From VAZQ01 sp963725185 (GTDB lineage: Bacteria > Pseudomonadota > Alphaproteobacteria > Rhizobiales > Xanthobacteraceae), in NCBI GenBank assembly GCA_963725185.1, contig CAVRXO010000003.1, forward strand, positions 744,001-808,000: a DNA stretch of 64,000 nucleotides, given 5' to 3'. Both the position numbers and the translations under genes were made by a program. Positions 25,559-33,374 of this stretch are shown here, one piece after another. The notes beneath the pieces were generated by a model. The model was given only the letters and a program-made list of their open reading frames with translations, was not told the origin of the DNA and did no database searches. Every line of letters begins with the position of its first letter. The first letter of the stretch is position 1.

Positions 25559-25984
25559 ATGAATACAGCAGTCAAATCCCTACCTGAAAAGGCGCCTGGG
25601 ATCACCAAGTCGTCCGTGGCCGGCTGGGTCCTGAGTGGTCTGGTTATCGCATTTTGCCTGATGGACGGCACGATGAAGCTGTTCCATCCGAAATTCGTCG
25701 TGGATGCGACACAGGGCATAGGTTGGCCCGCCGATCCGACGACTCTCACCGTCCTCGGAGTGATTTTGCTCGCCTGCACGGCACTGTATGCTTTGCCTCG
25801 CGCGGCTGTACTCGGAGCGGTGCTTCTGACCGGCTATCTCGGTGGCGCCGTGGCATCGCATGCCCGCCATGCAGACCCCCTCCTCACACATGATCTGTTC
25901 GGCGTCTATCTCGGGTTTTTTGTGTGGGGCGGCCTTTGGTTTCGCGACCCGCGAATTCGCGCGCTAATTCCGTACAGCGTGTGA
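25559..25984 (+). CDS. DoxX-like membrane protein
   Basis: 141 residues with four predicted helices (about 20-40, 62-80, 85-105, 113-130). Landmarks are VLSGLVIAFCLMDGTMKLFH, TLTVLGVILLACTALYALPR, GYLGGAVASHARHADPL and FVWGGLWFRDPRIRALIP, characteristic of the DoxX-like family. Start MNTAVKSLPEKAPG at ATG 25559, preceded by GGAGGGAG. Likely an inner-membrane protein ending the SRPBCC/VOC/YciI operon. Confidence 0.87.
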   Translation: MNTAVKSLPEKAPGITKSSVAGWVLSGLVIAFCLMDGTMKLFHPKFVVDATQGIGWPADPTTLTVLGVILLACTALYALPRAAVLGAVLLTGYLGGAVASHARHADPLLTHDLFGVYLGFFVWGGLWFRDPRIRALIPYSV

Positions 25985-26046
25985 CGGCCGGCTTGCCGCT
26001 TGGCGGAAAAGCGCACCGGCCCGTCAGTCAATCGGCTGACGCACGT

Positions 26047-26397
26047 TCAACGTTTGGCGAACACGCGTTCGTAGGCCTGCGGCTTAAAGCCGACCGTGAG
26101 CTCGCCGCCCTTGTCGAGCACTGGACGTTTGATCATCGAGGGCTGAGCGAGCATCAGGGCGACCGCCTTCTTCTCGGTCAGGCCTTCTCTGTCAGTGTCG
26201 GGCAGCTTGCGGAACGTGGTGCCGGCGCGGTTGAGCAGCGTCTCCCATCCCACTTTCCTGGCCCACCCGTCCAGCGTGGCTCTGTCGATGCCGGCGGCCT
26301 TGTAGTCATGGAATGCGTAGGCGACCTTGTGCGCATCGAGCCAAGCCCTGGCCTTCTTCATCGTATCGCAGTTCTTTATTCCGTAGAGCGTATTCAT
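26047..26397 (-). CDS. ArsC/Spx-family reductase-like protein (YffB type)
   Basis: 116 residues from ATG 26397. MNTLYGIKNCDTMKKARAWL places a single Cys in a KNCDT motif instead of the CxxC of Spx; DYKAAGIDRATLDGWARKVG, LLNRAGTTFRKLP, KPVL-like KRPVLDKGG and GFKPQAYERVF follow. This resembles E. coli YffB, a glutathione-linked thioredoxin-fold protein, rather than a true arsenate reductase. Alone on this strand, convergent with the DoxX gene. Confidence 0.88.
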   Translation of the reverse strand: MNTLYGIKNCDTMKKARAWLDAHKVAYAFHDYKAAGIDRATLDGWARKVGWETLLNRAGTTFRKLPDTDREGLTEKKAVALMLAQPSMIKRPVLDKGGELTVGFKPQAYERVFAKR

Positions 26398-26665
26398 ATG
26401 GCTTCCCGTCGATAGCGACCGAAAGTGGTAAGGGCCCGGCAGAATGAGCTGGGAGCCTACGTCGCCGGCATCGTCCAGGAAAGTCCATCCTTGGCGCAAT
26501 CACGGCCTGAGGCCGCCTACGCGCGCGCACCGGGCGCTCACGGCGCAATAGGTCCAAGATTCCTTCCGCTCCGCATCGATGCGCGGAATGCGTTTCTTCA
26601 TTGCTGGAACCTCCAAGACCTTGGAACCGAATCGAGCTGGCGGCCCTTGACCTCAATCGTCAGTC

Positions 26666-26693
26666 GGATATACATAATTTAAAACGTATATCC
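26666..26693. promoter_or_regulatory. Probable autoregulatory operator of the antitoxin-toxin pair
   Basis: A perfect 8-base inverted repeat GGATATAC / GTATATCC with a 12-base AT-rich spacer lies 14 bases before the antitoxin start. AbrB-type antitoxins usually bind such a site to repress their own operon, so this is a good operator candidate overlapping the promoter. Confidence 0.55.
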
Positions 26694-26706
26694 ACAAGAG
26701 GACGAT

Positions 26707-26937
26707 ATGCAGGTCGCCAAGTGGGGCAATAGCCTCGCCATTCGCCTTCCCGCCGCCGTGGTCGAGGCCTTGAAGCTCAAGGAAGGGGATGAGATCGAAA
26801 TCCACGTTGCCGACGCGCGGGAATTCGGCGTTGCACGCAAGCCCGGCCGCGCCGAATTGTTGAAAAGGCTTCGCGCCTTCCGGGGCCGCCTTCCCAGCGA
26901 CTTCAAGTTCGATCGGGAGGAGGCGAATGCCCGGTAG
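26707..26937 (+). CDS. AbrB/MazE-type antitoxin
   Basis: 76 residues. The swapped-hairpin DNA-binding fold is plain in MQVAKWGNSLAIRLPAAVVE and ALKLKEGDEIEIHV. The tail (ELLKRLRAFRGRLPSDFKFD) should wrap the toxin. It overlaps the PIN-domain toxin gene by 11 bases. Together they form a VapBC-like module in which the antitoxin neutralises the nuclease and represses the operon. Confidence 0.92.
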   Translation: MQVAKWGNSLAIRLPAAVVEALKLKEGDEIEIHVADAREFGVARKPGRAELLKRLRAFRGRLPSDFKFDREEANAR

Positions 26938-27334
26938 CTTCTTCGATTCTAATGTTCTCCTCTACCTCGCATCGAACGATCCGGAGAAAGCCGATCAGGC
27001 GGAAGCCAGGGTCGGCAGCGGCGGTGCGATCAGCGTGCAGGTCATCAACGAGCTTGCGAATGTGGCGCGCCGCAAGATCCGGATGTCCTGGCAAGACACA
27101 AACGGTTTTCTGTCTCTGCTGCGCGACCTATTGACCGTCCATCCGGTCACCGTCGAAACGCACGAGACCGGACTTACGCTGGCCGAGCGCTACAATCTCT
27201 CGGTTTACAACGCTATGATCGCCGCGTCGGCGCTCCATGCCGATTGCGACACGCTATGGTCGGAGGACATGCAGCACGGGATGGTGCTCGACGGCCGGCT
27301 GCGCATCGTCAATCCGTTTCGGGCGGCCGGCTGA
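26927..27334 (+). CDS. PIN-domain toxin, VapC-like
   Basis: 135 residues. Acidic residues of the PIN active site are Asp7 (FFDSNV), Glu42 (VINELANV) and Asp114 (SEDMQHG). The fourth position, usually Asp in a Y-D-A motif, is Asn95 (SVYNAMIAAS). VapC toxins cut tRNA or rRNA with Mg2+. The Asn may weaken metal binding, or the true acid may be elsewhere. Its start overlaps the end of the antitoxin gene, so it is translationally coupled. Confidence 0.9.
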   Translation: MPGSFFDSNVLLYLASNDPEKADQAEARVGSGGAISVQVINELANVARRKIRMSWQDTNGFLSLLRDLLTVHPVTVETHETGLTLAERYNLSVYNAMIAASALHADCDTLWSEDMQHGMVLDGRLRIVNPFRAAG

Positions 27335-27345
27335 TTCAGAGGGCC

Positions 27346-27756
27346 TCACTCTATCCGCCCCACGACCTGCTCCAGGGCGGCGAAGAACTGCTGCCACCCG
27401 TATTTGGCGCCCTGGTAGGCCTGCTTCTGATCCGGCCGGAAGCCCGACTGCTCCATGCGCAGGCGGGTTCCTGTGCTCGTCGGGGTGAGAGTCCAGGTGA
27501 CGACACTCTCGAGACCAAAGGCTCCCCATGTGTAGGACACCGTTTTGTTCGGCTCGACGGCAAGCACCTGACAGTCGACGACGCCCCAGTCTGCGCGAAG
27601 ATTGAAACTGTGGCCAACCACGGGCTTGAAGTCGTTCTTCATGAGCCACTCCTCGATCAGGTGTGGTTGCGTGAGCGCACGCCAGATTTTTTCCGGCGGA
27701 AATGGCATCTCCCGTTCGACAACGACGGAGCGCGTTTCGCTCGCAGTGTTGGTCAT
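27346..27756 (-). CDS. SRPBCC domain protein
   Basis: 136 residues. SVVVEREMPFPPEKIWRALT, PHLIEEWLMKNDFKPVVGHS and TWTLTPTSTGTRLRMEQSGF belong to the AHSA1-like SRPBCC family. It is third in a leftward unit ArsR, DUF1801, SRPBCC, an arrangement in which the ArsR repressor controls small-ligand-binding proteins. It converges with the vapC-like gene. Confidence 0.9.
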   Translation of the reverse strand: MTNTASETRSVVVEREMPFPPEKIWRALTQPHLIEEWLMKNDFKPVVGHSFNLRADWGVVDCQVLAVEPNKTVSYTWGAFGLESVVTWTLTPTSTGTRLRMEQSGFRPDQKQAYQGAKYGWQQFFAALEQVVGRIE

Positions 27757-27827
27757 TGATCGATCCTCTTGAGCATACCTTGGAGTTGCTCGAACCGGCT
27801 CGTGAAACGGGTTGAATGACCCGCTCG

Positions 27828-28334
27828 TCAGGCATTCTTTGGTCTCTTCTGAGAGCGGACGGGCCGAGTCGTGGCGCGCGCCGAGGTGTTCAGTGCCATG
27901 GCGGCGCGAATGAGCGCCTTCAACGCTCTTTCATCGATCTTGTCGTCCTCATGGAAATCGATTGCGCGCCTGGTGTTGCCCTCGAGGCTGGAGTTGAAGA
28001 GGCCTGAAGGGTCCTCCAACGAGGCGCCCTTGGCGAAGGTCATCTTCACGACATTCTTGTACGTCTCACCGGTGCAGATCATTCCGGCGTGCGACCACAC
28101 CGGAACCCCTCTCCACTTCCACTCCTCGACCACTTCGGGGTCGGCCTGCTTGATGAGAATTCGGATCCGAGCGAGCGTCTCGCCGCGCCAGTCACTCAGC
28201 TCTTTGATTCTCGCATCTATCAGCTGAGAGGGTGAGTTTCCTGTTCCTTCCTTCGCGCCGCTGCCCCTCTTCTTCACGGTAGTTGTCGCTTTTTTGGCAC
28301 CGACGGAGCGCGTGTCGGTCGCGGTTTTGCTCAT
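27828..28334 (-). CDS. DUF1801 domain-containing protein
   Basis: 168 residues from ATG 28334, which overlaps the ArsR stop as ATGA. A basic, Ala/Lys/Thr-rich head (to about residue 30) precedes the DUF1801 core: LIDARIKELSDWRGETLARI, EVVEEWKWRGVPVWSHAGMI and YKNVVKMTFAKGASLEDPSG. The C-terminus is basic again. DUF1801 is a small iron-chaperone-like (YdhG) fold of uncertain role. Translationally coupled to the ArsR regulator. Confidence 0.88.
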   Translation of the reverse strand: MSKTATDTRSVGAKKATTTVKKRGSGAKEGTGNSPSQLIDARIKELSDWRGETLARIRILIKQADPEVVEEWKWRGVPVWSHAGMICTGETYKNVVKMTFAKGASLEDPSGLFNSSLEGNTRRAIDFHEDDKIDERALKALIRAAMALNTSARATTRPVRSQKRPKNA

Positions 28335-28654
28335 TGGTCCATCCTCTTGAGCAGATCTTCGAGATGGTCGAACCGGCTCCGCCAGAAGCCGGCCATTTGG
28401 CTTGTCCAGTCGATCAGCGGTACCAAGGCTTCGAGCTGCGCGCTGTAATGCGTCTGGCGACCTTCGTGGCGATCGCGCACCAGCCCGGCCTGCTTGAGGA
28501 CCCCGAGATGCTTTGAGACGGCCGGCTGCGACACCCCGGCCTGAGCCGTCAGGGCCCCGACCGTCTGGTCTCCATCGCGACATAGCCGCTCGAAGATGGC
28601 CCGTCGCGTCGGATCGGCGAGCGTCCTGAAAAGGATATCGTGAGGTTGTCGCAT
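28331..28654 (-). CDS. ArsR-family transcriptional regulator
   Basis: 107 residues. Winged helix: LFRTLADPTRRAIFERLCRD, VGALTAQAGVSQPAVSKHLG (recognition helix), VLKQAGLVRDRHEGRQTHY. The C-terminal helix WTSQMAGFWRSRFDHLEDLL is typical of the SRPBCC-associated ArsR group, which lacks metal-binding Cys motifs. It heads the leftward unit with DUF1801 and SRPBCC and probably represses it. Confidence 0.92.
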   Translation of the reverse strand: MRQPHDILFRTLADPTRRAIFERLCRDGDQTVGALTAQAGVSQPAVSKHLGVLKQAGLVRDRHEGRQTHYSAQLEALVPLIDWTSQMAGFWRSRFDHLEDLLKRMDQ

Positions 28655-28658
28655 CGCA

Positions 28659-28682
28659 ATCGATAACTCGTTGGCTATTGAT
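28659..28682. promoter_or_regulatory. Possible ArsR operator
   Basis: Imperfect inverted repeat ATCGATA-N10-TATTGAT immediately upstream of the ArsR start. Position and shape fit an autoregulatory ArsR site, but only six of seven arm bases match. Confidence 0.3.
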
Positions 28683-28764
28683 GAAAAACCTATAGCCGGT
28701 CAGATATACGGGTCAAGGGAGAAACGCTCTGCCCCAAGGGATCGACAGCGGTTTTGCCCCAAGG

Positions 28765-29061
28765 TCAGACCGGCGGGCACCGCTCCGCCGGTCTGGAGAT
28801 CAGCTTCAGCCAAGGCGCCGAATGGAAGGCACTCATCAGCAAGTACATCGGCACCATTCCGCTCAGCGGTGACGCGTCTTGCGTGGCCGCGCAGAGGATA
28901 TCCGGCCGGCCGCCACCAAGAACACCCGTAAGCAGCGCCATGATTGCGAAGGTCGGGGCCGCCGCCAAGCATAGCCAGTCGGCCGCGCCGACGGCGACCG
29001 CATTGCCACCTTCAAGATGGGTCGCGCCTCGGGCGCGGCCGCCGGCATAAGCCTCGCTCAT
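28765..29061 (-). CDS. Small membrane protein downstream of DUF899
   Basis: 98 residues from ATG 29061 with a GGAGAG site. After a polar head (MSEAYAGGRARGATHLEGGN) comes a hydrophobic helix (WLCLAAAPTFAIMALLTGVL) and a second membrane-prone stretch (SGMVPMYLLMSAFHSAPWLK). I recognise the general pattern from uncharacterised alphaproteobacterial membrane proteins but cannot name a family. It lies 55 bases after the DUF899 gene on the same strand, probably one transcript. Confidence 0.6.
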   Translation of the reverse strand: MSEAYAGGRARGATHLEGGNAVAVGAADWLCLAAAPTFAIMALLTGVLGGGRPDILCAATQDASPLSGMVPMYLLMSAFHSAPWLKLISRPAERCPPV

Positions 29062-29116
29062 GTTTTCTCTCCTGCACTAAAGCGCCGTTCGGACCTATGT
29101 CGAGCACGACTTCCGC

Positions 29117-29933
29117 TCAGACCTTGTCGTACTCGTCGTGACGCCGCCACCACAGGCCCGTCTCGTTGCGGCCTTTGGGGGCGCGGTCCAGCCACTGGTA
29201 CATGCCCCAGAGGCCGTCCAGTCCGCGCGCGTAGGTGGAATAGGTGTGGTAGACGAGGCCGTCCTCGAGCGCGAACGCGCTCATGCCCGGCCGCTCGCGC
29301 GTGTACGTGGCCACGTCGGTTCCGGTCATGGCCGCGCTCTCGGCCACAGGCCCCTCGTCGCGTTTCGTCAATGAGTCCTCGATCCCGCGGACCTTCCACG
29401 CCGCCTCGGCTCGATAGTTGTATTCGACGCCGCCGTCGCGCTGTTGCTCCTCGGTGAACCAGACATTGAAGTCGGAGTTGAAGTCGCCGACGAACGAGGA
29501 CGCCCAGGGAAACGTCCACCCCATGCGCCGCTTGTAGGCCCGCAGCTTGGCGATGCGGCGCCCGCGACACCGCCGAAAACGCGACGTCGTGGTTTTCCAG
29601 GTGGACGACGACCCCGTTGAACCCGTCCGCGATCGACGAACAGGACGGACACCCCGCCTTGTAGTCGGGCCCGAACATGAAGTGGTAGACGAGAAGCTGC
29701 GAACGCCCCTTGAAAAGGTCGACCAGCGAGACGCTCCCATCTTCGGTCTCAAATCGATACTCCTTGTCGATTCGCACCCACGGCAGCTCCTGTCGCCGGC
29801 GCGCCAGCTCGTCGCTGTGCCGCGTGAATTCCTTCTCGGCCTTGAGCAGATCGAGGCGCGCGGCGAGCCACTCCTCGCGTGTCCCGCTCGGGAACGATGA
29901 TTTGATTGCGGCTTTGTGGAGAATATCGGGCAT
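29117..29933 (-). pseudogene. DUF899 thioredoxin-like protein, frame broken by one base
   Basis: The first frame starts at ATG 29933 (MPDILHKAAIKSSFPSGTRE) and carries DGSVSLVDLFKGRSQLLVYH, FMFGPDYKAGCPSCSSIADG and DVAFSAVSRAP. Near 29555 it leaves the family pattern; the frame one base away continues with IAKLRAYKRRMGWTFPWASS, ending in GLWWRRHDEYDKV. The joined product of about 271 residues matches DUF899 proteins (thioredoxin-like, conserved CPSC). One extra base in gcgccgcatcgcc explains the break. It may be a real mutation or a sequencing error. Divergent from the regulator gene at 30027. Confidence 0.75.
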
Positions 29934-30026
29934 ATTCAGTCTCTCCTTCCAGGCTGGTTGTTGGTCGCAAGACTGACTTAGCGCCGGAAATCGACAGATG
30001 AGAGTTACAAGTGTGGCGGGATTCCA

Positions 30027-31247
30027 ATGGACTCGCTGATCACGGCTGCCGCGCGTGCACTCGCGGCCGGTGATCCGCTCGGCGCATTGAAGCGGGTCGC
30101 TCTGCGTGACGATGCGCCTGCGCTCGCGCTGCGAGCCATCGCGATGGCGCAGCTCGGCGATCTCGTTCGAGCCAAGGCTCTCCTGCGACGTGCCGCGCGC
30201 GCCTTCGGTCCGAAGGAGGCCGTGGCCCGTGCTAGGTGCGTCGTCGCCGAGGCCGAGATCGCACTCGTGTCGCGCGACCTGGGCTGGCCTGCGAAGGCGC
30301 TCGATGCAGCGCGGGCTACGCTCGAAGCGCACGGCGACCGCATCAATGCCGCGCATGCGCGAAATCTCGAGGTCCGGCGCCTCCTCCTCATCGGCCGCCT
30401 CGACGAGGCCGAGCGTACGCTCGCCGCGCTCGATCCCGCGCCCTTCCCGCCCGCGTCGAGGGCCGCCCACGAGCTGGTTGTTGCGGGGATCGCGATGCGG
30501 CGCCTGCGGACGGGGACCGCGCGCGCAGCGCTCGCGCGGGCGGAGCGCGCCGCGCGCGATGCAGATATCCCTGCGCTGACGGCCGAGGTCGAAAGTGCAT
30601 CCCGCGTCCTGAACACGCCCGCGGCGCGCCTGATTGCACGTGGCGACGAGCGCCTCCTCCTGCCGCAGGATGTTGAAGCGCTCCTGGCGTCGGAGGTGCT
30701 GGTCGTGGACGCGTGCCGATATGTCGTGCGCGATGCAGGCACGGCGGTCTCGCTCGCGACGCGCCCGGTCTTGTTCGCGCTGGCCCGCGCGCTGGCCGAA
30801 GCCTGGCCCGCAGACATGCCGAGGAGCACGCTCGTCGCCCGCGCCTTCCGCGCGAAGCACGCCGATGAATCGCACCGCGCACGGTTGCGGGTCGAAGTCG
30901 GGCGGCTTCGGGTGGAGCTCCGCATGCTGGCAGACGTGAGCGCGACCAAGCGAGGCTTTGCGCTGGCGCCGCGCCGCGCGCGCGAGGTCGTCGTGCTGGC
31001 GCCGCCCGTCGAAGAGCGACACGCGCCAGTGCTTGCCCTGCTCGCCGACGGAGAGTCGTGGTCGAGCTCGGCCCTGGCGATTGCGCTTGGAGCGAGCCCG
31101 CGCACCGTGCAGCGGGCGCTCGACTCGCTGGCGGCAGCAGGCAAGGTGCAGCCGATCGGGCGCGGGCGGGCGCGTCGCTGGATGACCCCGCCGATGCCGG
31201 GATTGCCGACACTCTTGTTACTCCCCGGTCCGCTGCCGGGCGACTAA
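30027..31247 (+). CDS. Helix-turn-helix regulator with N-terminal TPR-like region
   Basis: 406 residues. Residues 1-190 are Ala/Leu/Arg-rich paired helices resembling tetratricopeptide repeats (GDPLGALKRVALRDDAPALA, LRRAARAFGPKEAVARARC). The middle (RAFRAKHADESHRARLRVEV) looks like a winged-helix of the OmpR/SARP type. Near the C-terminus SSSALAIALGASPRTVQRAL is a clear helix-turn-helix. It is a probable transcriptional regulator. It shares a 93-base divergent promoter region with DUF899 and is followed 9 bases later by the beta-propeller gene, so it may control both. Confidence 0.65.
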   Translation: MDSLITAAARALAAGDPLGALKRVALRDDAPALALRAIAMAQLGDLVRAKALLRRAARAFGPKEAVARARCVVAEAEIALVSRDLGWPAKALDAARATLEAHGDRINAAHARNLEVRRLLLIGRLDEAERTLAALDPAPFPPASRAAHELVVAGIAMRRLRTGTARAALARAERAARDADIPALTAEVESASRVLNTPAARLIARGDERLLLPQDVEALLASEVLVVDACRYVVRDAGTAVSLATRPVLFALARALAEAWPADMPRSTLVARAFRAKHADESHRARLRVEVGRLRVELRMLADVSATKRGFALAPRRAREVVVLAPPVEERHAPVLALLADGESWSSSALAIALGASPRTVQRALDSLAAAGKVQPIGRGRARRWMTPPMPGLPTLLLLPGPLPGD

Positions 31248-31256
31248 GATGGAAGC

Positions 31257-31898
31257 ATGAAACGATCCGCAGCCGAAATCCTCCATGAATATGGACCCTT
31301 TCCGGGCGTCGAGCACGTGCATGGGGTTACCTTTGACGGCCGGCACGTCTGGTTTGCCGCCGGAGACCAGCTGAACGCCTTCGATCCGGCGAGTGGGCAG
31401 ACGCTGCGCTCGATCGATGTCGCCGCGCATGCCGGAACCGCCTTCGACGGCCAGCACCTGTTTCAGCTCGCCGAGGATCGCATCCAGAAGATCGATCCGA
31501 AGAGCGGCCGTGTGCTCGCCACGATCCCGGCGCCCGGCGGCGGCGCTGACTCGGGGCTCACCTGGGCCGAAGGGACGCTCTGGGTCGGGCAGTATCGCGA
31601 CCGCAAGATCCATCAAATCGATCCTCAGACCGGCGCGATTCTTCGCACCATCGAGTCCAATCGCTTCGTCACCGGGGTCACCTGGATCGACGGCGAGCTC
31701 TGGCACGGCACCTGGGAAGGTGACGAGAGCGATTTGCGGCGAGTCGATCCTCAAACGGGAGAGGTCCTGGAGAGCCTCGAGATGCCGCCCGGAGCGATAG
31801 TGACCGGGCTCGAGTCCGATGGCCGCGATCGGTTCTTCTGCGGAGGAGGAAGGAGCGGAAAGGTGAGAGCCGTCCGCCGCCCCAGGCGGAAAGAATGA
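31257..31898 (+). CDS. Beta-propeller (glutaminyl cyclotransferase-like) protein
   Basis: 213 residues without a signal peptide. Repeated blades are visible: VHGVTFDGRHVWFAAGDQLN, AFDPASGQTLRSIDV, RIQKIDPKSGRVLATIPAPG, DRKIHQIDPQTGAILRTIES and LRRVDPQTGEVLESLEM. The repeating W/L..ID..TG pattern places it with PQQ-like or glutamine-cyclotransferase-like propellers. It is too short for a full seven-blade propeller (about five blades). It begins 9 bases after the HTH regulator gene, probably coupled. Catalytic role unknown. Confidence 0.7.
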   Translation: MKRSAAEILHEYGPFPGVEHVHGVTFDGRHVWFAAGDQLNAFDPASGQTLRSIDVAAHAGTAFDGQHLFQLAEDRIQKIDPKSGRVLATIPAPGGGADSGLTWAEGTLWVGQYRDRKIHQIDPQTGAILRTIESNRFVTGVTWIDGELWHGTWEGDESDLRRVDPQTGEVLESLEMPPGAIVTGLESDGRDRFFCGGGRSGKVRAVRRPRRKE

Positions 31899-32040
31899 TC
31901 CGGGGTCAGAGTGAAATCTTGGAGTAGCCCGCAACGGTACCTGTCTTACTCCCACTCGATTGTTCTGACGCATGAAAGCAATTCCCACAGCGACACGTGC
32001 TCCGCGGAACAATCAACAGCTTCGACGGGAGCGGTAACAG

Positions 32041-32724
32041 ATGGGTCTTGTTCTAAATCTTATCGTCCAGACGATTGTCTGGTTCAGCTTGATGGGCGTA
32101 ATCATCTTCAGCGCTGCGGGGACATTGAGCTACGCCGGCGGATGGCTCTATCTGGGCGAAATGGCCGCCATCTCGGTCGTTTTTGGGACGCTTGCAATGC
32201 GCCTCGATCCCGGGCTCCTGAGAGAGCGCCTGAAACCGCCCGTGCAGAAGGATCAGCCGCTAGCCGACAAGCTGGTCGTCATCCCATTCCTGCTCCTCGT
32301 GTTTGGAGCGATGGGCTTCATGGCGGCGGATGCCATGCGTTGGCGCTGGTCAATGATGCCGCCTTCCGTGCAGTGGGCAGGGTGCGGCCTCCTCCTGGCG
32401 GCGTTCTTGTTCATGTGCTGGGCCATGCGCGCGAACACCTTCGCGACGCCCGTCGTTAAAATACAGAAGGACCGTGGACAAACGGTCATCACAACAGGTC
32501 CTTATGCCATCGTCCGCCATCCGATGTATTTCGGCGCGATCTTCTACTTTGCCGGTACCTCACTCGTGCTCGGCTCATGGTGGGGGCTTGCGACTGTCCC
32601 CATCCTCACCCTCTTGCTCGCCATCCGGATCGGCATCGAGGAAAAGACGCTGCGCATGGGCCTTGAAGGCTATGACGACTATGCGCGGCGCGTGCGTTGG
32701 CGCCTGATTCCGCACATCTGGTGA
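32041..32724 (+). CDS. Isoprenylcysteine methyltransferase-family membrane protein
   Basis: 227 residues with five or more helices. The conserved ICMT/PEMT core is GQTVITTGPYAIVRHPMYFG followed by AIRIGIEEKTLRMGLEGYDD and YARRVRWRLIPHIW: RHPMY, the EE pair and the Y-x-x-Y motif bind S-adenosylmethionine. Bacterial members methylate small hydrophobic thiols or lipids, not prenylated proteins. The N-terminal helices (LIVQTIVWFSLMGVIIF) are typical. Stand-alone gene. Confidence 0.88.
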   Translation: MGLVLNLIVQTIVWFSLMGVIIFSAAGTLSYAGGWLYLGEMAAISVVFGTLAMRLDPGLLRERLKPPVQKDQPLADKLVVIPFLLLVFGAMGFMAADAMRWRWSMMPPSVQWAGCGLLLAAFLFMCWAMRANTFATPVVKIQKDRGQTVITTGPYAIVRHPMYFGAIFYFAGTSLVLGSWWGLATVPILTLLLAIRIGIEEKTLRMGLEGYDDYARRVRWRLIPHIW

Positions 32725-32780
32725 GATAGTGCACGCTGCATGACGACAGGCCCGATGCGAGACCATCGACGACTGCGTGA

Positions 32781-33311
32781 CTAGGCAGGAACGTACGTCA
32801 ACCTGATCGTGTCCTCGCCGATTAAGTCGCTGGCCACAAGGCGGAGCAACGGCCGGGGGCCAGCAAAGAACGGCTTGCCGCGACCAAGCACGACGGGGCG
32901 GAAGTAGAGTCGATACTCATCAATAAGACCGAGGTCGGTTAAGCTTCGTGCCAGGTCAGGACCGCCAACTTCAATCTCCTCGATGAGCTGAGCCTTCAGC
33001 CCGCGTATCACCGCCTCGACGTCATCCGCGACAAGGGTGGCGTTGGGGCCGACCGACTTCAACGTTCGCGACACGACCCACTTAGGTTGCTTCCGCCACG
33101 CCACCGCGAAGTCGCGTTCCTCCGCGTCCCACTCTGGGCGGTCTTCGTCCCAATAACGCATGACCTCGTACATGCGGCGACCGTACACACTGCCGGTCAG
33201 GTCGCGCACTTGCTCGGTGAAGTGACGAAAGAGCGCCGGACCAGGCGCAAATTCTTGATGGTCGACGTAGCCGTCCAGAGACTGGTTCAATCCGAAGACG
33301 AGCTTGCCCAT
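32781..33311 (-). CDS. Dihydrofolate reductase-family (RibD C-terminal-like) protein
   Basis: 176 residues. MGKLVFGLNQSLDGYVDHQE, VYGRRMYEVMRYWDEDRPEW, KWVVSRTLKSVGPNATLVAD and EIEVGGPDLARSLTDLGLID are typical of the stand-alone RibD_C/YyaP-like family. YRLYFRPVVLGRGKPFF follows. It likely binds NADPH; it is not a true housekeeping DHFR. Convergent with the ICMT gene and upstream of the guaA stop, with no operon evident. Confidence 0.9.
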   Translation of the reverse strand: MGKLVFGLNQSLDGYVDHQEFAPGPALFRHFTEQVRDLTGSVYGRRMYEVMRYWDEDRPEWDAEERDFAVAWRKQPKWVVSRTLKSVGPNATLVADDVEAVIRGLKAQLIEEIEVGGPDLARSLTDLGLIDEYRLYFRPVVLGRGKPFFAGPRPLLRLVASDLIGEDTIRLTYVPA

Positions 33312-33374
33312 GCACCAAGATCTCCATTCCAGGTTCTTCAGATCCCGCTAGAAACCTCCAGAGTATCCGGGCCC

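Noticed and set aside
26047..26397. Arsenate reductase for an arsenic-resistance operon together with the ArsR gene
   Set aside because: The protein has the YffB-type single Cys pattern, and the ArsR gene is a metal-site-free SRPBCC-linked type; no arsB or acr3 gene is present.
32781..33311. Dihydrofolate reductase folA
   Set aside because: Motifs fit the RibD_C/YyaP-like family, not the housekeeping FolA core; thyA is not adjacent.
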